DNA of 41,830 nucleotides from assembly GCA_947461125.1 (NCBI GenBank), contig CANHHX010000014.1, positions 1 through 41,830 on the forward strand. The letters are read 5' to 3'. The notes under the pieces were generated by a model. It made no database searches and was not told where the DNA came from. It worked only from the letters and a program-made list of their open reading frames with translations. Of this stretch, positions 25,721 to 34,543 are shown piece by piece. A program made the translations under genes and the position numbers. The stretch comes from Bacteroidota bacterium. Its GTDB lineage: Bacteria; Bacteroidota; Bacteroidia; Chitinophagales; Chitinophagaceae. Within the stretch, counting starts at the first letter, position 1; each line of letters starts with the position of its first letter.

Positions 25721-26734
25721 ATGGAAAAAGAGGTGGTTTTAAGTGGTATCAGGCCTACGGGATTCCTTCATTTGGGCAATTATTTTGGCGCCATGCGCAA
25801 TTATGTGCGCATGCAAGATGAGTTCAATTGTTACTTTTTTGTAGCAAATTGGCATAGCCTTACCACACACCCCGATACCAAAGAATTACAAGCAAATGTT
25901 TTACGCGTGATTGCCGAAAATATTGCTTGTGGATTGGATCCAGAAAAAGTGGCTTTATATGTACAAAGTGATGTTCCACAAATCGCAGAACTTTATTTGT
26001 ATTTAAACATGATGGCGTATAAAGGTGAGCTTGAAAAAACGGTAACCTTTAAAGAAAAAGTAAGGTTGCAACCAGAAAACGTAAACGCTGGACTCCTTAC
26101 CTACCCTGTATTACAAGCCGCTGATATTTTAATTCACCGCGCTGTAAAAGTGCCGGTTGGAAAAGACCAGGAACAACATTTAGAAATGGCGCGCAATTAC
26201 GCAGAGCGCTTTAACCATAGATACGGCGAGGTTTTACCATTACCATATGCATTTAATTATGGCGGCGAACTTGTAAAAATTATGAGTTTAGATGGCGAAG
26301 GAAAAATGAGTAAAAGTGAGAATCAAATGAACACACTTTACTTAGCAGATGAAGATGAGGTGATTCGTAAAAAAATCATGAAAGCCAAAACAGATGGCGG
26401 CCCTGCCGTTCCAAACGCACCAATGCCTGCGTATATCGAAAACTTATTTACCCTGATGGGTCTTGTTAGTACACCTGATACCGTTCAAAAATTTACCGCT
26501 GATTACAACAACAGTAGTGAAGGCGATTGTATTATCCGTTACGGCGACCTTAAAAAGCAACTAGCAGAAGATATGGCTTCTTTTATTAAGCCAATTCGTG
26601 AAAAAGCTACCGATTTGCAAAAAGACACCGCCACCCTTCAAAAAATCATGAAACTAGGCGCCGAAAAAGCAGGCGAAAGCGCGTCTAAAACCCTAACACT
26701 TGTTAGAAGCGCCATTGGCATGAATTATTATTAA
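25721..26734 (+). CDS. trpS: Tryptophanyl-tRNA synthetase
   Basis: The class I synthetase charges tRNA-Trp. From the ATG at 25721 the protein has 337 residues and begins MEKEVVLSGIRPTGFLHLGN, with the HIGH-like HLGN at 17-20 and KMSKS at 195-199. DQEQHLEMARNYAERFN and the PVLQAADILIH segment are also typical. An ATG at 25694 would add MKKRLIFAA, but a promoter-like box lies within that extension and family members start close to KEVVLSGIRPTG. Length and motifs are normal. It is divergent from recG. Confidence 0.96.
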   Translation: MEKEVVLSGIRPTGFLHLGNYFGAMRNYVRMQDEFNCYFFVANWHSLTTHPDTKELQANVLRVIAENIACGLDPEKVALYVQSDVPQIAELYLYLNMMAYKGELEKTVTFKEKVRLQPENVNAGLLTYPVLQAADILIHRAVKVPVGKDQEQHLEMARNYAERFNHRYGEVLPLPYAFNYGGELVKIMSLDGEGKMSKSENQMNTLYLADEDEVIRKKIMKAKTDGGPAVPNAPMPAYIENLFTLMGLVSTPDTVQKFTADYNNSSEGDCIIRYGDLKKQLAEDMASFIKPIREKATDLQKDTATLQKIMKLGAEKAGESASKTLTLVRSAIGMNYY

Positions 26735-26789
26735 AAAAAACAAAGTATAATTATCTTTTTAAGATACTCATTTCGTATTTTCAACCCCT

Positions 26790-27425
26790 ATGGCAAAAGC
26801 TAAGAAACCCAAACACATCGCTATCGCAGGTAATATCGGCGCAGGTAAAACAACACTTACCGAAATGCTAAGTAAGCATTACCGCTGGATACCACAATTT
26901 GAAGACGTAGACCACAATCCATACCTCATGGATTTCTATGAAGACATGCCTAGATGGAGTTTTAATTTACAAGTGTACTTTTTAAATGGTAGACTCAACC
27001 AATTGTTAGAAATTGCAAGAGGTACTGAAACCATTATTCAGGATAGAACCATTTACGAAGACGCTAATATTTTTGCGCCCAACTTACACGAAATGGGTCT
27101 TATGAGTAAGCGTGACTTTGACAACTATTATGCGTTTTTTACCACGCTTAAAACCATGGTGCAACCTCCGGATTTACTCATTTACTTAAAAGCATCTGTT
27201 CCTACCCTCGTATCACAAATACAAAAAAGAGGAAGAGAATATGAAGAAAATATCAGACTCGATTATTTAAAACGCCTCAACGAATATTACAACAAATGGA
27301 TTGATGGATATCAAGAAGGCCCATTACTTGTAATTGATTGCGATAAAAATAAATTTGGTGAAAATGAAGCTGACCTAGGTGATATCATTGGAAAAATTGA
27401 TAGCACATTGTTTGGCCTCTTCTAG
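26790..27425 (+). CDS. Deoxynucleoside kinase
   Basis: The 211-residue kinase phosphorylates deoxynucleosides for salvage. The P-loop AGNIGAGKTT is at 13-22 and FEDVDHNPYLMDFYEDM at 37-53 lines the substrate site. The catalytic/substrate motif IQDRTIYED is at 83-91 with R86, and QKRGREYEENI forms the LID. These are the canonical dNK features, in contrast to the paralogue at 11947. It is most like bacterial deoxyadenosine/deoxyguanosine kinases, but specificity cannot be decided from sequence. It follows trpS by 55 bases, with a short hairpin (TATCTT-TTT-AAGATA, 26752-26766) in the gap, and precedes the GlcD-like gene by 24. Confidence 0.93.
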   Translation: MAKAKKPKHIAIAGNIGAGKTTLTEMLSKHYRWIPQFEDVDHNPYLMDFYEDMPRWSFNLQVYFLNGRLNQLLEIARGTETIIQDRTIYEDANIFAPNLHEMGLMSKRDFDNYYAFFTTLKTMVQPPDLLIYLKASVPTLVSQIQKRGREYEENIRLDYLKRLNEYYNKWIDGYQEGPLLVIDCDKNKFGENEADLGDIIGKIDSTLFGLF

Positions 27426-27449
27426 TTTTTCTTTCTTAATCATATAATA

Positions 27450-28865
27450 ATGGCAAACGGCGTCGTTACCGCTTCTATTGTAGAACAGTTTAAGCAACTT
27501 ATTGGAAATGATTTTGTAGTAGCAGACGAAGAAAGCCTGCACAGATATGGCAAAGACGAAACCGAAAATTTATTGTATTTACCTGCCGTTGTTGTAAAGC
27601 CAAAAACAGCAGCTGAAATTTCAGCCATCCTAAAAATTTGTAACGAACATGGTTTACCCGTAACGCCAAGAGGTGCAGGTACCGGGTTAACTGGTGGTGC
27701 ACTCCCACATTTAGGCGGCGTATTATTATCTACCGAAAGATTCAATCAAATACTAGACATAGACGAGCGCAACTTACAAGTAACCACCGAGCCAGGTGTG
27801 ATTACCGAAGTGTTGCAAAATGCAGTTAAAGAAAAGGGACTTTTTTACCCACCCGATCCTGCTAGTAAAGGAAGCTGTTTTATTGGTGGTAACATTTCTG
27901 AAAATAGTGGTGGCCCCAAAGCGGTAAAATATGGGGTTGTAAAAGATTATGTGTTAAACCTAGAAGTGGTACTAGCTTCTGGTGAAATTATTTGGACGGG
28001 CTCTAATGTTTTAAAAAATGCTACGGGTTATAACCTTACACAATTAATTGTAGGTAGTGAAGGAACCCTTGGCATTGTTACTAAAATTGTGCTCCGTTTA
28101 ATTCCGCATCCAAAATTTGATTTACTCATGCTGGCTCCATTTAATAGCTTAGAAAAAGCGAGCGAAGCAGTGAGTGCCATTTTTAGAGCAGGCATTACGC
28201 CAAGCGCTATGGAGCTTATGGAAATAGACGCCATAACTCTTGCCACTAAAATGTTAGATAGTTCAGCGGTTCCATTAACAGATGGTTTAGCAGCGCATTT
28301 AATTATTGAGGTAGACGGCAATAACCTAGATGTTTTAATGAACGAAATGGAAGCCATTTCAGAAGTATTAAATAGTTACGAAGTAGGTGAAATATATTTT
28401 GCAGAAGACGCGGAGCAAAAAAACGAACTTTGGAAAATTCGACGAAAAGCAAATGAAGCGTCTGTTATGGCAGGCTATACCATTGAAGAAGACGCTGTTG
28501 TACCAAGAGCCGAACTACCTAAATTAATTAGAGGTGTTAAAGAAATTGCTGCTAACAACGGTTTTAAAGTGGTTTGTTATGGTCATGCGGGTGATGGCAA
28601 TTTGCATATTCGCATCAACCACCCTACCATTAAAAACAGTTACAACAATTCAGAAATGACGGCGGCACTCATGCCACTTTTTGAACTCATCGCAAGTTTA
28701 GGCGGTACAATTAGTGGAGAACACGGTGTGGGACTCATTCAAAAACCATTTTTGAAAACTGTTTTTTCGGAAACGCATCTAAGACTCATGCGTTCTATTA
28801 AAAAAACATTTGACCCCAATAACATATTAAACGCTGGTAAAATTTTTGACCTAGAAAGTCATTAA
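27450..28865 (+). CDS. FAD-linked oxidase, GlcD/D-lactate dehydrogenase-like
   Basis: This is a flavin-dependent 2-hydroxyacid dehydrogenase. The 471-residue protein has the PCMH-type FAD domain (PAVVVKPKTAAEISAILKICNEHGLPVTPRGAGTGLTGG, with the PRGAGTGLTGG loop at 73-83, and FIGGNISENSGGPKAVKYG) and the C-terminal cap with CYGHAGDGNLHIRI and GTISGEHGVGLIQKPFL. It is closest to glycolate oxidase subunit GlcD and D-lactate dehydrogenases. No glcE or glcF subunit follows, so a single-subunit D-2-hydroxyacid dehydrogenase is more likely. The stop shares TTAA (28862-28865) with the convergent LOG gene. Confidence 0.92.
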   Translation: MANGVVTASIVEQFKQLIGNDFVVADEESLHRYGKDETENLLYLPAVVVKPKTAAEISAILKICNEHGLPVTPRGAGTGLTGGALPHLGGVLLSTERFNQILDIDERNLQVTTEPGVITEVLQNAVKEKGLFYPPDPASKGSCFIGGNISENSGGPKAVKYGVVKDYVLNLEVVLASGEIIWTGSNVLKNATGYNLTQLIVGSEGTLGIVTKIVLRLIPHPKFDLLMLAPFNSLEKASEAVSAIFRAGITPSAMELMEIDAITLATKMLDSSAVPLTDGLAAHLIIEVDGNNLDVLMNEMEAISEVLNSYEVGEIYFAEDAEQKNELWKIRRKANEASVMAGYTIEEDAVVPRAELPKLIRGVKEIAANNGFKVVCYGHAGDGNLHIRINHPTIKNSYNNSEMTAALMPLFELIASLGGTISGEHGVGLIQKPFLKTVFSETHLRLMRSIKKTFDPNNILNAGKIFDLESH

Positions 28866-29407
28866 AAACTTTGCAGTAAAGCCGCGGCTTCTTTTGCTGT
28901 TGTAGCAACCATTAAACGGTGTTCAAAATTTTCATATAAAAAACCTTGGGCTTGCATCATACGCATATGAGCAATTAAGTGATCATAAAAGCCATTACAA
29001 TTAAGTAAGATTATTTTTTTGTCGTGTATTTTTAAAGTGTTCCATGTAAGCATTTCAAATAGTTCATCGAGTGTGCCATTTCCACCTGGTAAAATGAGTG
29101 CTGCATCGCAAAGTTCATACATCATCTTTTTTCTTATGTGCATGTCTGATACCACATGTAGTTCGGTAATGCCTTCGTGCTGATGTTCCCATGTCGTTAA
29201 TACTTCTGGAATAACACCAATCACTTTTACACCAGCAGCCATGGCGCCATTGGCCACAGCACCCATCAGGCCCTTATTGCCACCCCCATAAACAAGGCCC
29301 ATGCCAATAACACCCAATAAATTTCCAAAGGCAGTTGCCTCCTGTAAAAACGCAGGATCTAACCCATCTTTGGAACCACAAAAAACAGCCACTGTTTGTA
29401 TAGACAT
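28862..29407 (-). CDS. LOG family protein (nucleoside 5'-monophosphate phosphoribohydrolase type)
   Basis: The 181-residue Rossmann-fold protein has AVFCGSKDG at the N-terminus, VYGGGNKGLMGAVANGAMAAG (39-59), MHIRKKMMYELCDAALILPGG and the LOG signature PGGNGTLDELFEML (107-120). The R-K pair and Glu of the active site are present. LOG proteins release free base from nucleoside monophosphates, and in plants they activate cytokinins. In non-plant-associated bacteria the physiological substrate is uncertain, and AMP or a related nucleotide is possible. It is divergent from the symporter gene at 29487. Confidence 0.93.
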   Translation of the reverse strand: MSIQTVAVFCGSKDGLDPAFLQEATAFGNLLGVIGMGLVYGGGNKGLMGAVANGAMAAGVKVIGVIPEVLTTWEHQHEGITELHVVSDMHIRKKMMYELCDAALILPGGNGTLDELFEMLTWNTLKIHDKKIILLNCNGFYDHLIAHMRMMQAQGFLYENFEHRLMVATTAKEAAALLQSF

Positions 29408-29486
29408 ATATCAGATTCTTATGCGTAAAAAAGGCTCAATATCCGTACCTTTAAGGCCTACAATTTAACAAAAAATAACGATTGCT

Positions 29487-30962
29487 ATGTCGCCCATTGT
29501 TTTATTTTCTTTTGTAATAGTATACTTCCTGATTCTACTTGTTGTAGCTAAAATAACGGGTAAAAATAGTACCAACGATTCTTTTTTTATTGGTAATCGA
29601 AATAGCAACTGGATGCTTGTGGCATTTGGCATGGTGGGCACTTCACTGAGTGGGGTAACTTTTGTTAGCGTACCTGGTCAGGTGGGCACCCTTGTAGGTG
29701 GCACCAATTATGTAAATGCTTTTTCGTATTTACAAATTACACTGGGTTATGTGATAGGTTATTTAATCATTGCGTATGTATTACTCCCTCTTTACTACAA
29801 GCTTAATTTAACTTCTATATACAATTATTTAAGTACGAGGCTCGGTGTTGCTTCTTATAAAACAGGCGCTTCTTTTTTTATACTGTCCAGAACCCTTGGC
29901 GCCACTGCACGGCTTTATTTAGTAGTGCGTATTTTACAAGACGCCATCCTACAAAGTTTTCATGTTCCTTTTTGGGCAACAACCATCATTATATTACTGA
30001 TGATCTTGTTATACACCTATGAGGGCGGTGTTAAAACCATCGTTTGGACCGATACACTCCAAACATCATGCATGCTTTTAGGTCTTGTTATATGTGTATT
30101 TTATATCCTCAACCAACTCCATGTTGGATTCTTTGAAAGCCTATCTACCATGGCCGACAAGGGTTATACTAAAATCTTTTTTACGGAACCAACCAGTAAG
30201 CTATTTTTTGTAAAACAAATATTAGCAGGTGCTTTTGTGACCATTACCATGACGGGTATGGACCAGGAGATGATGCAAAAAAACATTTCAGTAAAGACCT
30301 TAAAGGATTCACAAAAAAATGTAATTACACTAGGCTTTACCATGCTATTGGTTATTACGCTCTTTTTATTTTTAGGCGGCCTTTTGTATTTATTTGCAAG
30401 CGCCAATGGTTTAGCTGTTACAGGTGATAAATTGTTCCCAACTATCGCACTTGAACATATGCCACCTGCGATGTCTATTATATTTATCATTGCCCTTATT
30501 TCTGCATTATTCCCAAGCGCCGACGGTGCTATTACGGCCCTCACCGCAACTTTTTGTATTGATATATTAGGGATGCAGCGCCGACAAGATTGGGACGAAG
30601 CAAGAAAAAAAACCATTAGACAGCGTATACATATTGGATTCGCACTTGTATTTTTATTATTTGTGATGGTATACAAGTGGATTGACAACCCAAGTATGAT
30701 TGGCGTTATTTTAAAAGTAGCTGCATATACCTATGGTCCACTATTGGGCCTGTTTACTTTTGGCATTCTATTAAAACGAAACGTGGTTGACAAATGGGTG
30801 CCACTTGTTTGTATACTTTCTCCTTTACTTTGTTTGTTCATTGATACCAATCAAAAAGCACTATTTGGCTCTTTTGAAATTGGACTTGAACTCCTGATTA
30901 TTAATGGCCTGATTACATTTTTAGGTTTATTGCTTATTTCTAAAAAAGAAACCGCGATATAA
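29487..30962 (+). CDS. Sodium:solute symporter (SSS family)
   Basis: The 491-residue membrane protein has about thirteen transmembrane helices. SSS-type landmarks include NDSFFIGNRNSNWMLVAFGMVGTSLSGVTFVSVPG near the N-terminus (helices 1-2), YKTGASFFILSRTLGATARLYL, EGGVKTIVWTDTLQ, and the TMTGMDQEMMQKNISVKTLKDSQK loop. ISALFPSADGAITALTATFCID contains the sodium-site helix 8 pattern. Substrate cannot be inferred. It begins a tight plus-strand group: the next start is 6 bases after its stop. A weak TACCTTTA (29446-29453) is the only promoter-like box seen upstream. Confidence 0.9.
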   Translation: MSPIVLFSFVIVYFLILLVVAKITGKNSTNDSFFIGNRNSNWMLVAFGMVGTSLSGVTFVSVPGQVGTLVGGTNYVNAFSYLQITLGYVIGYLIIAYVLLPLYYKLNLTSIYNYLSTRLGVASYKTGASFFILSRTLGATARLYLVVRILQDAILQSFHVPFWATTIIILLMILLYTYEGGVKTIVWTDTLQTSCMLLGLVICVFYILNQLHVGFFESLSTMADKGYTKIFFTEPTSKLFFVKQILAGAFVTITMTGMDQEMMQKNISVKTLKDSQKNVITLGFTMLLVITLFLFLGGLLYLFASANGLAVTGDKLFPTIALEHMPPAMSIIFIIALISALFPSADGAITALTATFCIDILGMQRRQDWDEARKKTIRQRIHIGFALVFLLFVMVYKWIDNPSMIGVILKVAAYTYGPLLGLFTFGILLKRNVVDKWVPLVCILSPLLCLFIDTNQKALFGSFEIGLELLIINGLITFLGLLLISKKETAI

Positions 30963-30968
30963 CACTAG

Positions 30969-31619
30969 ATGCTAGTTCCATTTATCATAGATCAAGCGGT
31001 GGCCTATTCGGATGTTTTTACAACACCCGCAAACCCTTTATTGCAACGGATTTTAGATGAAACAAGAGCTTCTCACCCAAAAGCACACATGCTTAGTGGC
31101 GAAGTACAAGGTCAATTTTTAAGCATGCTATCATGCATTAAAAAGCCTATGTACATTTTAGAAATTGGCACATTTACCGGGTACAGTGCGTTATGTTTAG
31201 CCAAGGGGCTTGACCCAAATGGAAAGCTACACACCATAGAAAATAGAACTGAGGACGCTCAAACTGCTCATCATTATTTTACACAAAGCAACTATGCACA
31301 TCAAATTGAATTACACATTGGTGATGCAAAAGAAATCATACCCACCCTTTCACAGCACTTTGATCTTATTTTTATAGACGCCGACAAAACCGGCTATATC
31401 GAGTATTATGAAATGGTGGTACCAAAACTTGCCAAAGGCGGCATCATCATTGCTGATAATGTTCTTTTCCATGGAGAAGTTTTAGACAATCCTATTGCAG
31501 GAAAAAATGCAATGGCTATTCATGCATTTAATGAACACGTTAAAAACGATCCGCGCACATCACAAGTACTATTAACAATCAGAGACGGCATGTTACTGAT
31601 CCAAAAAAACGAACTATGA
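30969..31619 (+). CDS. O-methyltransferase (class I SAM-dependent, COMT/YrrM-like)
   Basis: The 216-residue protein has the N-terminal helical HPKAHMLSGEVQGQFLSML segment, SAM motif I LEIGTFTGYSA (64-74), the acidic ENRTEDAQ and the metal-binding FIDADKTGYIEYYE (135-148), followed by GGIIIADNVLFHGEV. These identify the cation-dependent small-molecule O-methyltransferase family (methyltransf_3). The acceptor is unknown, and some family members modify wobble uridines in tRNA. It lies 6 bases after the symporter and overlaps the next gene in an ATGA (31616-31619), consistent with translational coupling. Confidence 0.93.
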   Translation: MLVPFIIDQAVAYSDVFTTPANPLLQRILDETRASHPKAHMLSGEVQGQFLSMLSCIKKPMYILEIGTFTGYSALCLAKGLDPNGKLHTIENRTEDAQTAHHYFTQSNYAHQIELHIGDAKEIIPTLSQHFDLIFIDADKTGYIEYYEMVVPKLAKGGIIIADNVLFHGEVLDNPIAGKNAMAIHAFNEHVKNDPRTSQVLLTIRDGMLLIQKNEL

Positions 31620-32809
31620 AATTAAAATTTATATATACAATTCTGATTGCAACAACAATATCAATAAGTGGTATTGCGCAAACGATTGGCATAGAAACAG
31701 CTACCTATATCAATCAATTTAAAAATATAGCAATGCAGGAGCAAATTAGAACGGGGGTTCCTGCTGCCATTAAACTAGGTCAAGCCATATTAGAATCACA
31801 GACAGGTAAAAGTAGGCTCGCGACAGAAGCGAATAATCACTTTGGCATTAAATGTAAAACAGAATGGAGGGGTCCAAAAATTTACCACAATGATGACGCC
31901 AATGGCGAATGTTTTAGAGTATATGAAAATGCAGAGGCATCTTATATAGACCACTCAAATTTTTTAAAAACTAGAACACACTATTCATTTTTATTTAAAC
32001 TAGATGTTAGGGATTTCACAAGTTGGGCGTTTGGACTCAAACAAGCTGGTTATGCTACCAATCCAAATTATCCTGCACAATTGATCAAAGCAATCAATGA
32101 TTATGATTTAGCCCAGTACACGCTTATCGCCATAGATCAAAAGAAAAAAGGAATCGATTTCATCATTACGCCAGCGCCTGTACAAGCAACGGACACGCTA
32201 GTTAAAGCGGCAACAGTGTTGCAACAAGCGCCTACCAAAGAAGTGCCGCCTGCAACTATTCAACAAAGGGACACGCTAGTTACAGTAGCTCCCGCAGTAA
32301 AACCTACACCAGTGGTGCAACCTGCGTCTGTTCAAGTAACAGACACGCTAGTTAAAGCGGCACCAGTATTGCAACCAGCGCCTACCAAAGAAGTGCCGCC
32401 TGCAACTGTGAGTTTACTTGAAAATACCAAAGTAACAATCAATCATACAAAAGCGGTGCTTGCAACAAAAGGAAGTTCGCTTCTTGCAATTGCAAACCAA
32501 CAAAAAATTAATTTGAGTAAACTGTTTGAGTACAACGAACTTGCTGAAATGAATATTTTAGACCAAGACCGTATTTTATTTCTAGAAAAGAAACAAAAAT
32601 ATGGGGGATCAGAAATTCACACCACCATAGGATCTGAAACACTTTACAGTATTGCACAAAAAGAAGGCGTTCAGTTGAGTTCATTGCTAGCCCTCAATCC
32701 ATCGACCGGTAAAGACAGCATTTTACCAGCTGGTCAAAAAATTAAATTGAGATTGGAAGCAGCCCAAAAACCAAGTTCTAAAAAGTCTAAGAAAGGAAAG
32801 AAAAAATAA
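31616..32809 (+). CDS. Exported glucosaminidase with LysM domains
   Basis: The 397-residue protein has a signal peptide (to about ISGIAQ). A glucosaminidase domain follows (QEQIRTGVPAAIKLGQAILESQTGKSRLATEANNHFGIKCK), with the catalytic Glu in AILESQTG and ECFRVYENAEASYIDHSNFL further on. A proline-rich linker contains an internal duplication, and two C-terminal LysM repeats are centred on KGSSLLAIANQQKINLSKLF and GSETLYSIAQKEGVQLSSLL. A lysine-rich tail KKSKKGKKK ends the chain. It should hydrolyse peptidoglycan glycan strands in the periplasm, anchored by LysM. It overlaps the O-methyltransferase and precedes hpt by 4 bases. Confidence 0.92.
   Translation: MKLKFIYTILIATTISISGIAQTIGIETATYINQFKNIAMQEQIRTGVPAAIKLGQAILESQTGKSRLATEANNHFGIKCKTEWRGPKIYHNDDANGECFRVYENAEASYIDHSNFLKTRTHYSFLFKLDVRDFTSWAFGLKQAGYATNPNYPAQLIKAINDYDLAQYTLIAIDQKKKGIDFIITPAPVQATDTLVKAATVLQQAPTKEVPPATIQQRDTLVTVAPAVKPTPVVQPASVQVTDTLVKAAPVLQPAPTKEVPPATVSLLENTKVTINHTKAVLATKGSSLLAIANQQKINLSKLFEYNELAEMNILDQDRILFLEKKQKYGGSEIHTTIGSETLYSIAQKEGVQLSSLLALNPSTGKDSILPAGQKIKLRLEAAQKPSSKKSKKGKKK
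32192..32407 (+). repeat. 66-bp direct repeat in the linker of the glucosaminidase gene
   Basis: Bases 32192-32257 and 32342-32407 are two copies, 150 bases apart, that differ at 3 positions. Both encode the linker unit DTLVKAA.VLQ.APTKEVPPAT in frame. A further partial copy (GACACGCTAGTTAC) starts at 32270. The high identity suggests recent duplication, and loss or gain of a unit would keep the reading frame. Confidence 0.9.
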
Positions 32810-32813
32810 GAAT

Positions 32814-33350
32814 ATGTCTACGATTCAACTACACGGAAAAAGTTTCGAAATATTTTTACCAGAAGCGCTTATACAAGAAAAGATTACTGCGTTAGCCAAT
32901 GAAATCAATGCTGATTATGCTGGCAAAAAACCCTTGTTTATTGCTGTATTAAACGGCTCCTTCATGTTTGCTTCCGATTTATTTAAATCGATTAACATAG
33001 AAGCAGAAATATGTTTTATCAAACTAGCTTCCTATAAAGGCACTACTTCTACGGGACAAGTAATAACTGCAATAGGCCTTGATATAGACCTGACCAACCG
33101 ACATATTATCGTATTAGAAGATATTATTGATACCGGCAAAACGCTGCATACCTTTTTGCCACAATTACACAACCAACAACCTGCATCCCTAAAAATTGGG
33201 GTGCTACTTCACAAGCCAGATGCAACAGTATATGAGGTGCCTATCGATTATTGTTGCTTTTCTATTCCCAATAAATTTGTGTTAGGCTATGGATTAGACT
33301 TTGATGGATATGGCAGAAACAGCAAGGATATTTACAAACTTGTTGAATAG
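32814..33350 (+). CDS. hpt: Hypoxanthine phosphoribosyltransferase
   Basis: The enzyme converts hypoxanthine or guanine with PRPP into IMP or GMP in purine salvage. The 178-residue protein has ALNGSF-like AVLNGSFMFASDL (44-56), IKLASYKGTTSTG over the flexible loop, the PRPP-binding VLEDIIDTGKT (100-110) and the C-terminal NKFVLGYGLDFDGYGRN. All are as in bacterial Hpt. It is the last gene of the symporter-methyltransferase-glucosaminidase-hpt group, starting 4 bases after the glucosaminidase stop, and ends 25 bases from the convergent dnaJ stop. Confidence 0.96.
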   Translation: MSTIQLHGKSFEIFLPEALIQEKITALANEINADYAGKKPLFIAVLNGSFMFASDLFKSINIEAEICFIKLASYKGTTSTGQVITAIGLDIDLTNRHIIVLEDIIDTGKTLHTFLPQLHNQQPASLKIGVLLHKPDATVYEVPIDYCCFSIPNKFVLGYGLDFDGYGRNSKDIYKLVE

Positions 33351-33375
33351 AGCCACCACCCCGGATTAAATACAA

Positions 33376-34536
33376 TTAATTGAAGGCTTCTTTAACCCTG
33401 TCAAAAAAGCTCTTATCAGATTTGCTAGGATTGGGCTTGAAGTTGTCACTAGCCTGTAATTTTTCTAGCATTGCTTTTTCTTCGTCGGTAAAGGTTTGTG
33501 GTGTCCAGATATTTACATAAATGAGCTGATCGCCCTTTGCATATCCTTGCACTTCTGGAAAACCTTTTCCTTTGAGTCTAAATATTTTACCACTTTGTGT
33601 GCCGGCAGGTATTTTGATTTTTGCGCGTCCATCAATGGTAGGTACTTCTACCTGTGTTCCAAATACAGCGTCCACAAAATTTAGGTGTAAATCAAATGCT
33701 ACATTTAGTCCATCACGTTGTAATTCTGGATGGGTTTCTTCTTCTATTTGAATGATTAAATCACCAGGGCTTCCTCCTCTTTCACCAGCATTCCCTTTTC
33801 CATTCATGCTTAGCTGCATGCCTTCTTGAACACCTGCTGGAATATCAATAGAAATGGTTTCTTCACCATACATTCTTCCCTCCCCTTTACAAGTAACACA
33901 TTTAGCAGTAACTGTAGTTCCTTCGCCATTACAAGACGAACAAGTAGTAACGGTTTGCATTTGACCTAAAAAAGTATTGGTCAATTTACGTACCTGCCCA
34001 CTACCCCCACAAGAACTACATGTTTGAACACTGTTTTTATCCTTAGCACCATTACCACCGCAACCGGTACAAGTAACATGCTTTTTTACTTTTACGTTTT
34101 TATTGACACCCTTTGCAATCTCCTCGAAATTCAATTTGATTTTAATACGCAAATTGCTTCCGCGCTGTCCTCTTGCAGCCCTGCCTCCACCGCCTCTTGA
34201 TCTTCCACCGCCAAAAAAAGAACCAAAAGCATCATCCCCAAACATGTCTCCAAATTGGCTAAAGATATCGTCCATATTAGAGCTATGTGAAGCGCCACCA
34301 CCCATTCCCGGGCCAAAAGCATTGTGACCAAACCTGTCATACTTTGCTTTCTTATCGGCGTCACTTAAAATCTCATAAGCTTCCGCAGCTTCTTTAAATT
34401 TTTCTTCTGCTTCTTTATCACCCGGATTTCTGTCTGGGTGAAATTGCATTGCCACTTTACGGTATGCTTTTTTTATTTCATCAGCAGATGAAGATTTAGA
34501 TACCCCTAATATTTCGTAAAAATCTCTTTTTGCCAT
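33376..34536 (-). CDS. dnaJ: Chaperone protein DnaJ
   Basis: This co-chaperone stimulates the DnaK ATPase. The 386-residue protein has an N-terminal J-domain with HPD at 33-35, a Gly/Phe-rich stretch (about 72-125, [15 protein letters not shown]), and four CxxCxGxG zinc repeats ([32 protein letters not shown]). The C-terminal substrate-binding domains ([19 protein letters not shown]) follow. All canonical parts are present. It starts 7 bases after grpE ends, so the two form an operon. No dnaK is in the window. Confidence 0.98.
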   Translation of the reverse strand: MAKRDFYEILGVSKSSSADEIKKAYRKVAMQFHPDRNPGDKEAEEKFKEAAEAYEILSDADKKAKYDRFGHNAFGPGMGGGASHSSNMDDIFSQFGDMFGDDAFGSFFGGGRSRGGGGRAARGQRGSNLRIKIKLNFEEIAKGVNKNVKVKKHVTCTGCGGNGAKDKNSVQTCSSCGGSGQVRKLTNTFLGQMQTVTTCSSCNGEGTTVTAKCVTCKGEGRMYGEETISIDIPAGVQEGMQLSMNGKGNAGERGGSPGDLIIQIEEETHPELQRDGLNVAFDLHLNFVDAVFGTQVEVPTIDGRAKIKIPAGTQSGKIFRLKGKGFPEVQGYAKGDQLIYVNIWTPQTFTDEEKAMLEKLQASDNFKPNPSKSDKSFFDRVKEAFN

Positions 34537-34543
34537 TGGTCAT

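Noticed and set aside
26752-26766. TATCTT-TTT-AAGATA after trpS as a terminator
   Set aside because: The stem is 6 bp and A/T rich, with a 3-base loop and no T-run after it. It is noted under the neighbouring kinase but not called as a terminator.
30164-30688. 174-codon minus-strand open frame opposite the symporter
   Set aside because: It is an antisense shadow whose hydrophobicity mirrors the transporter codons.
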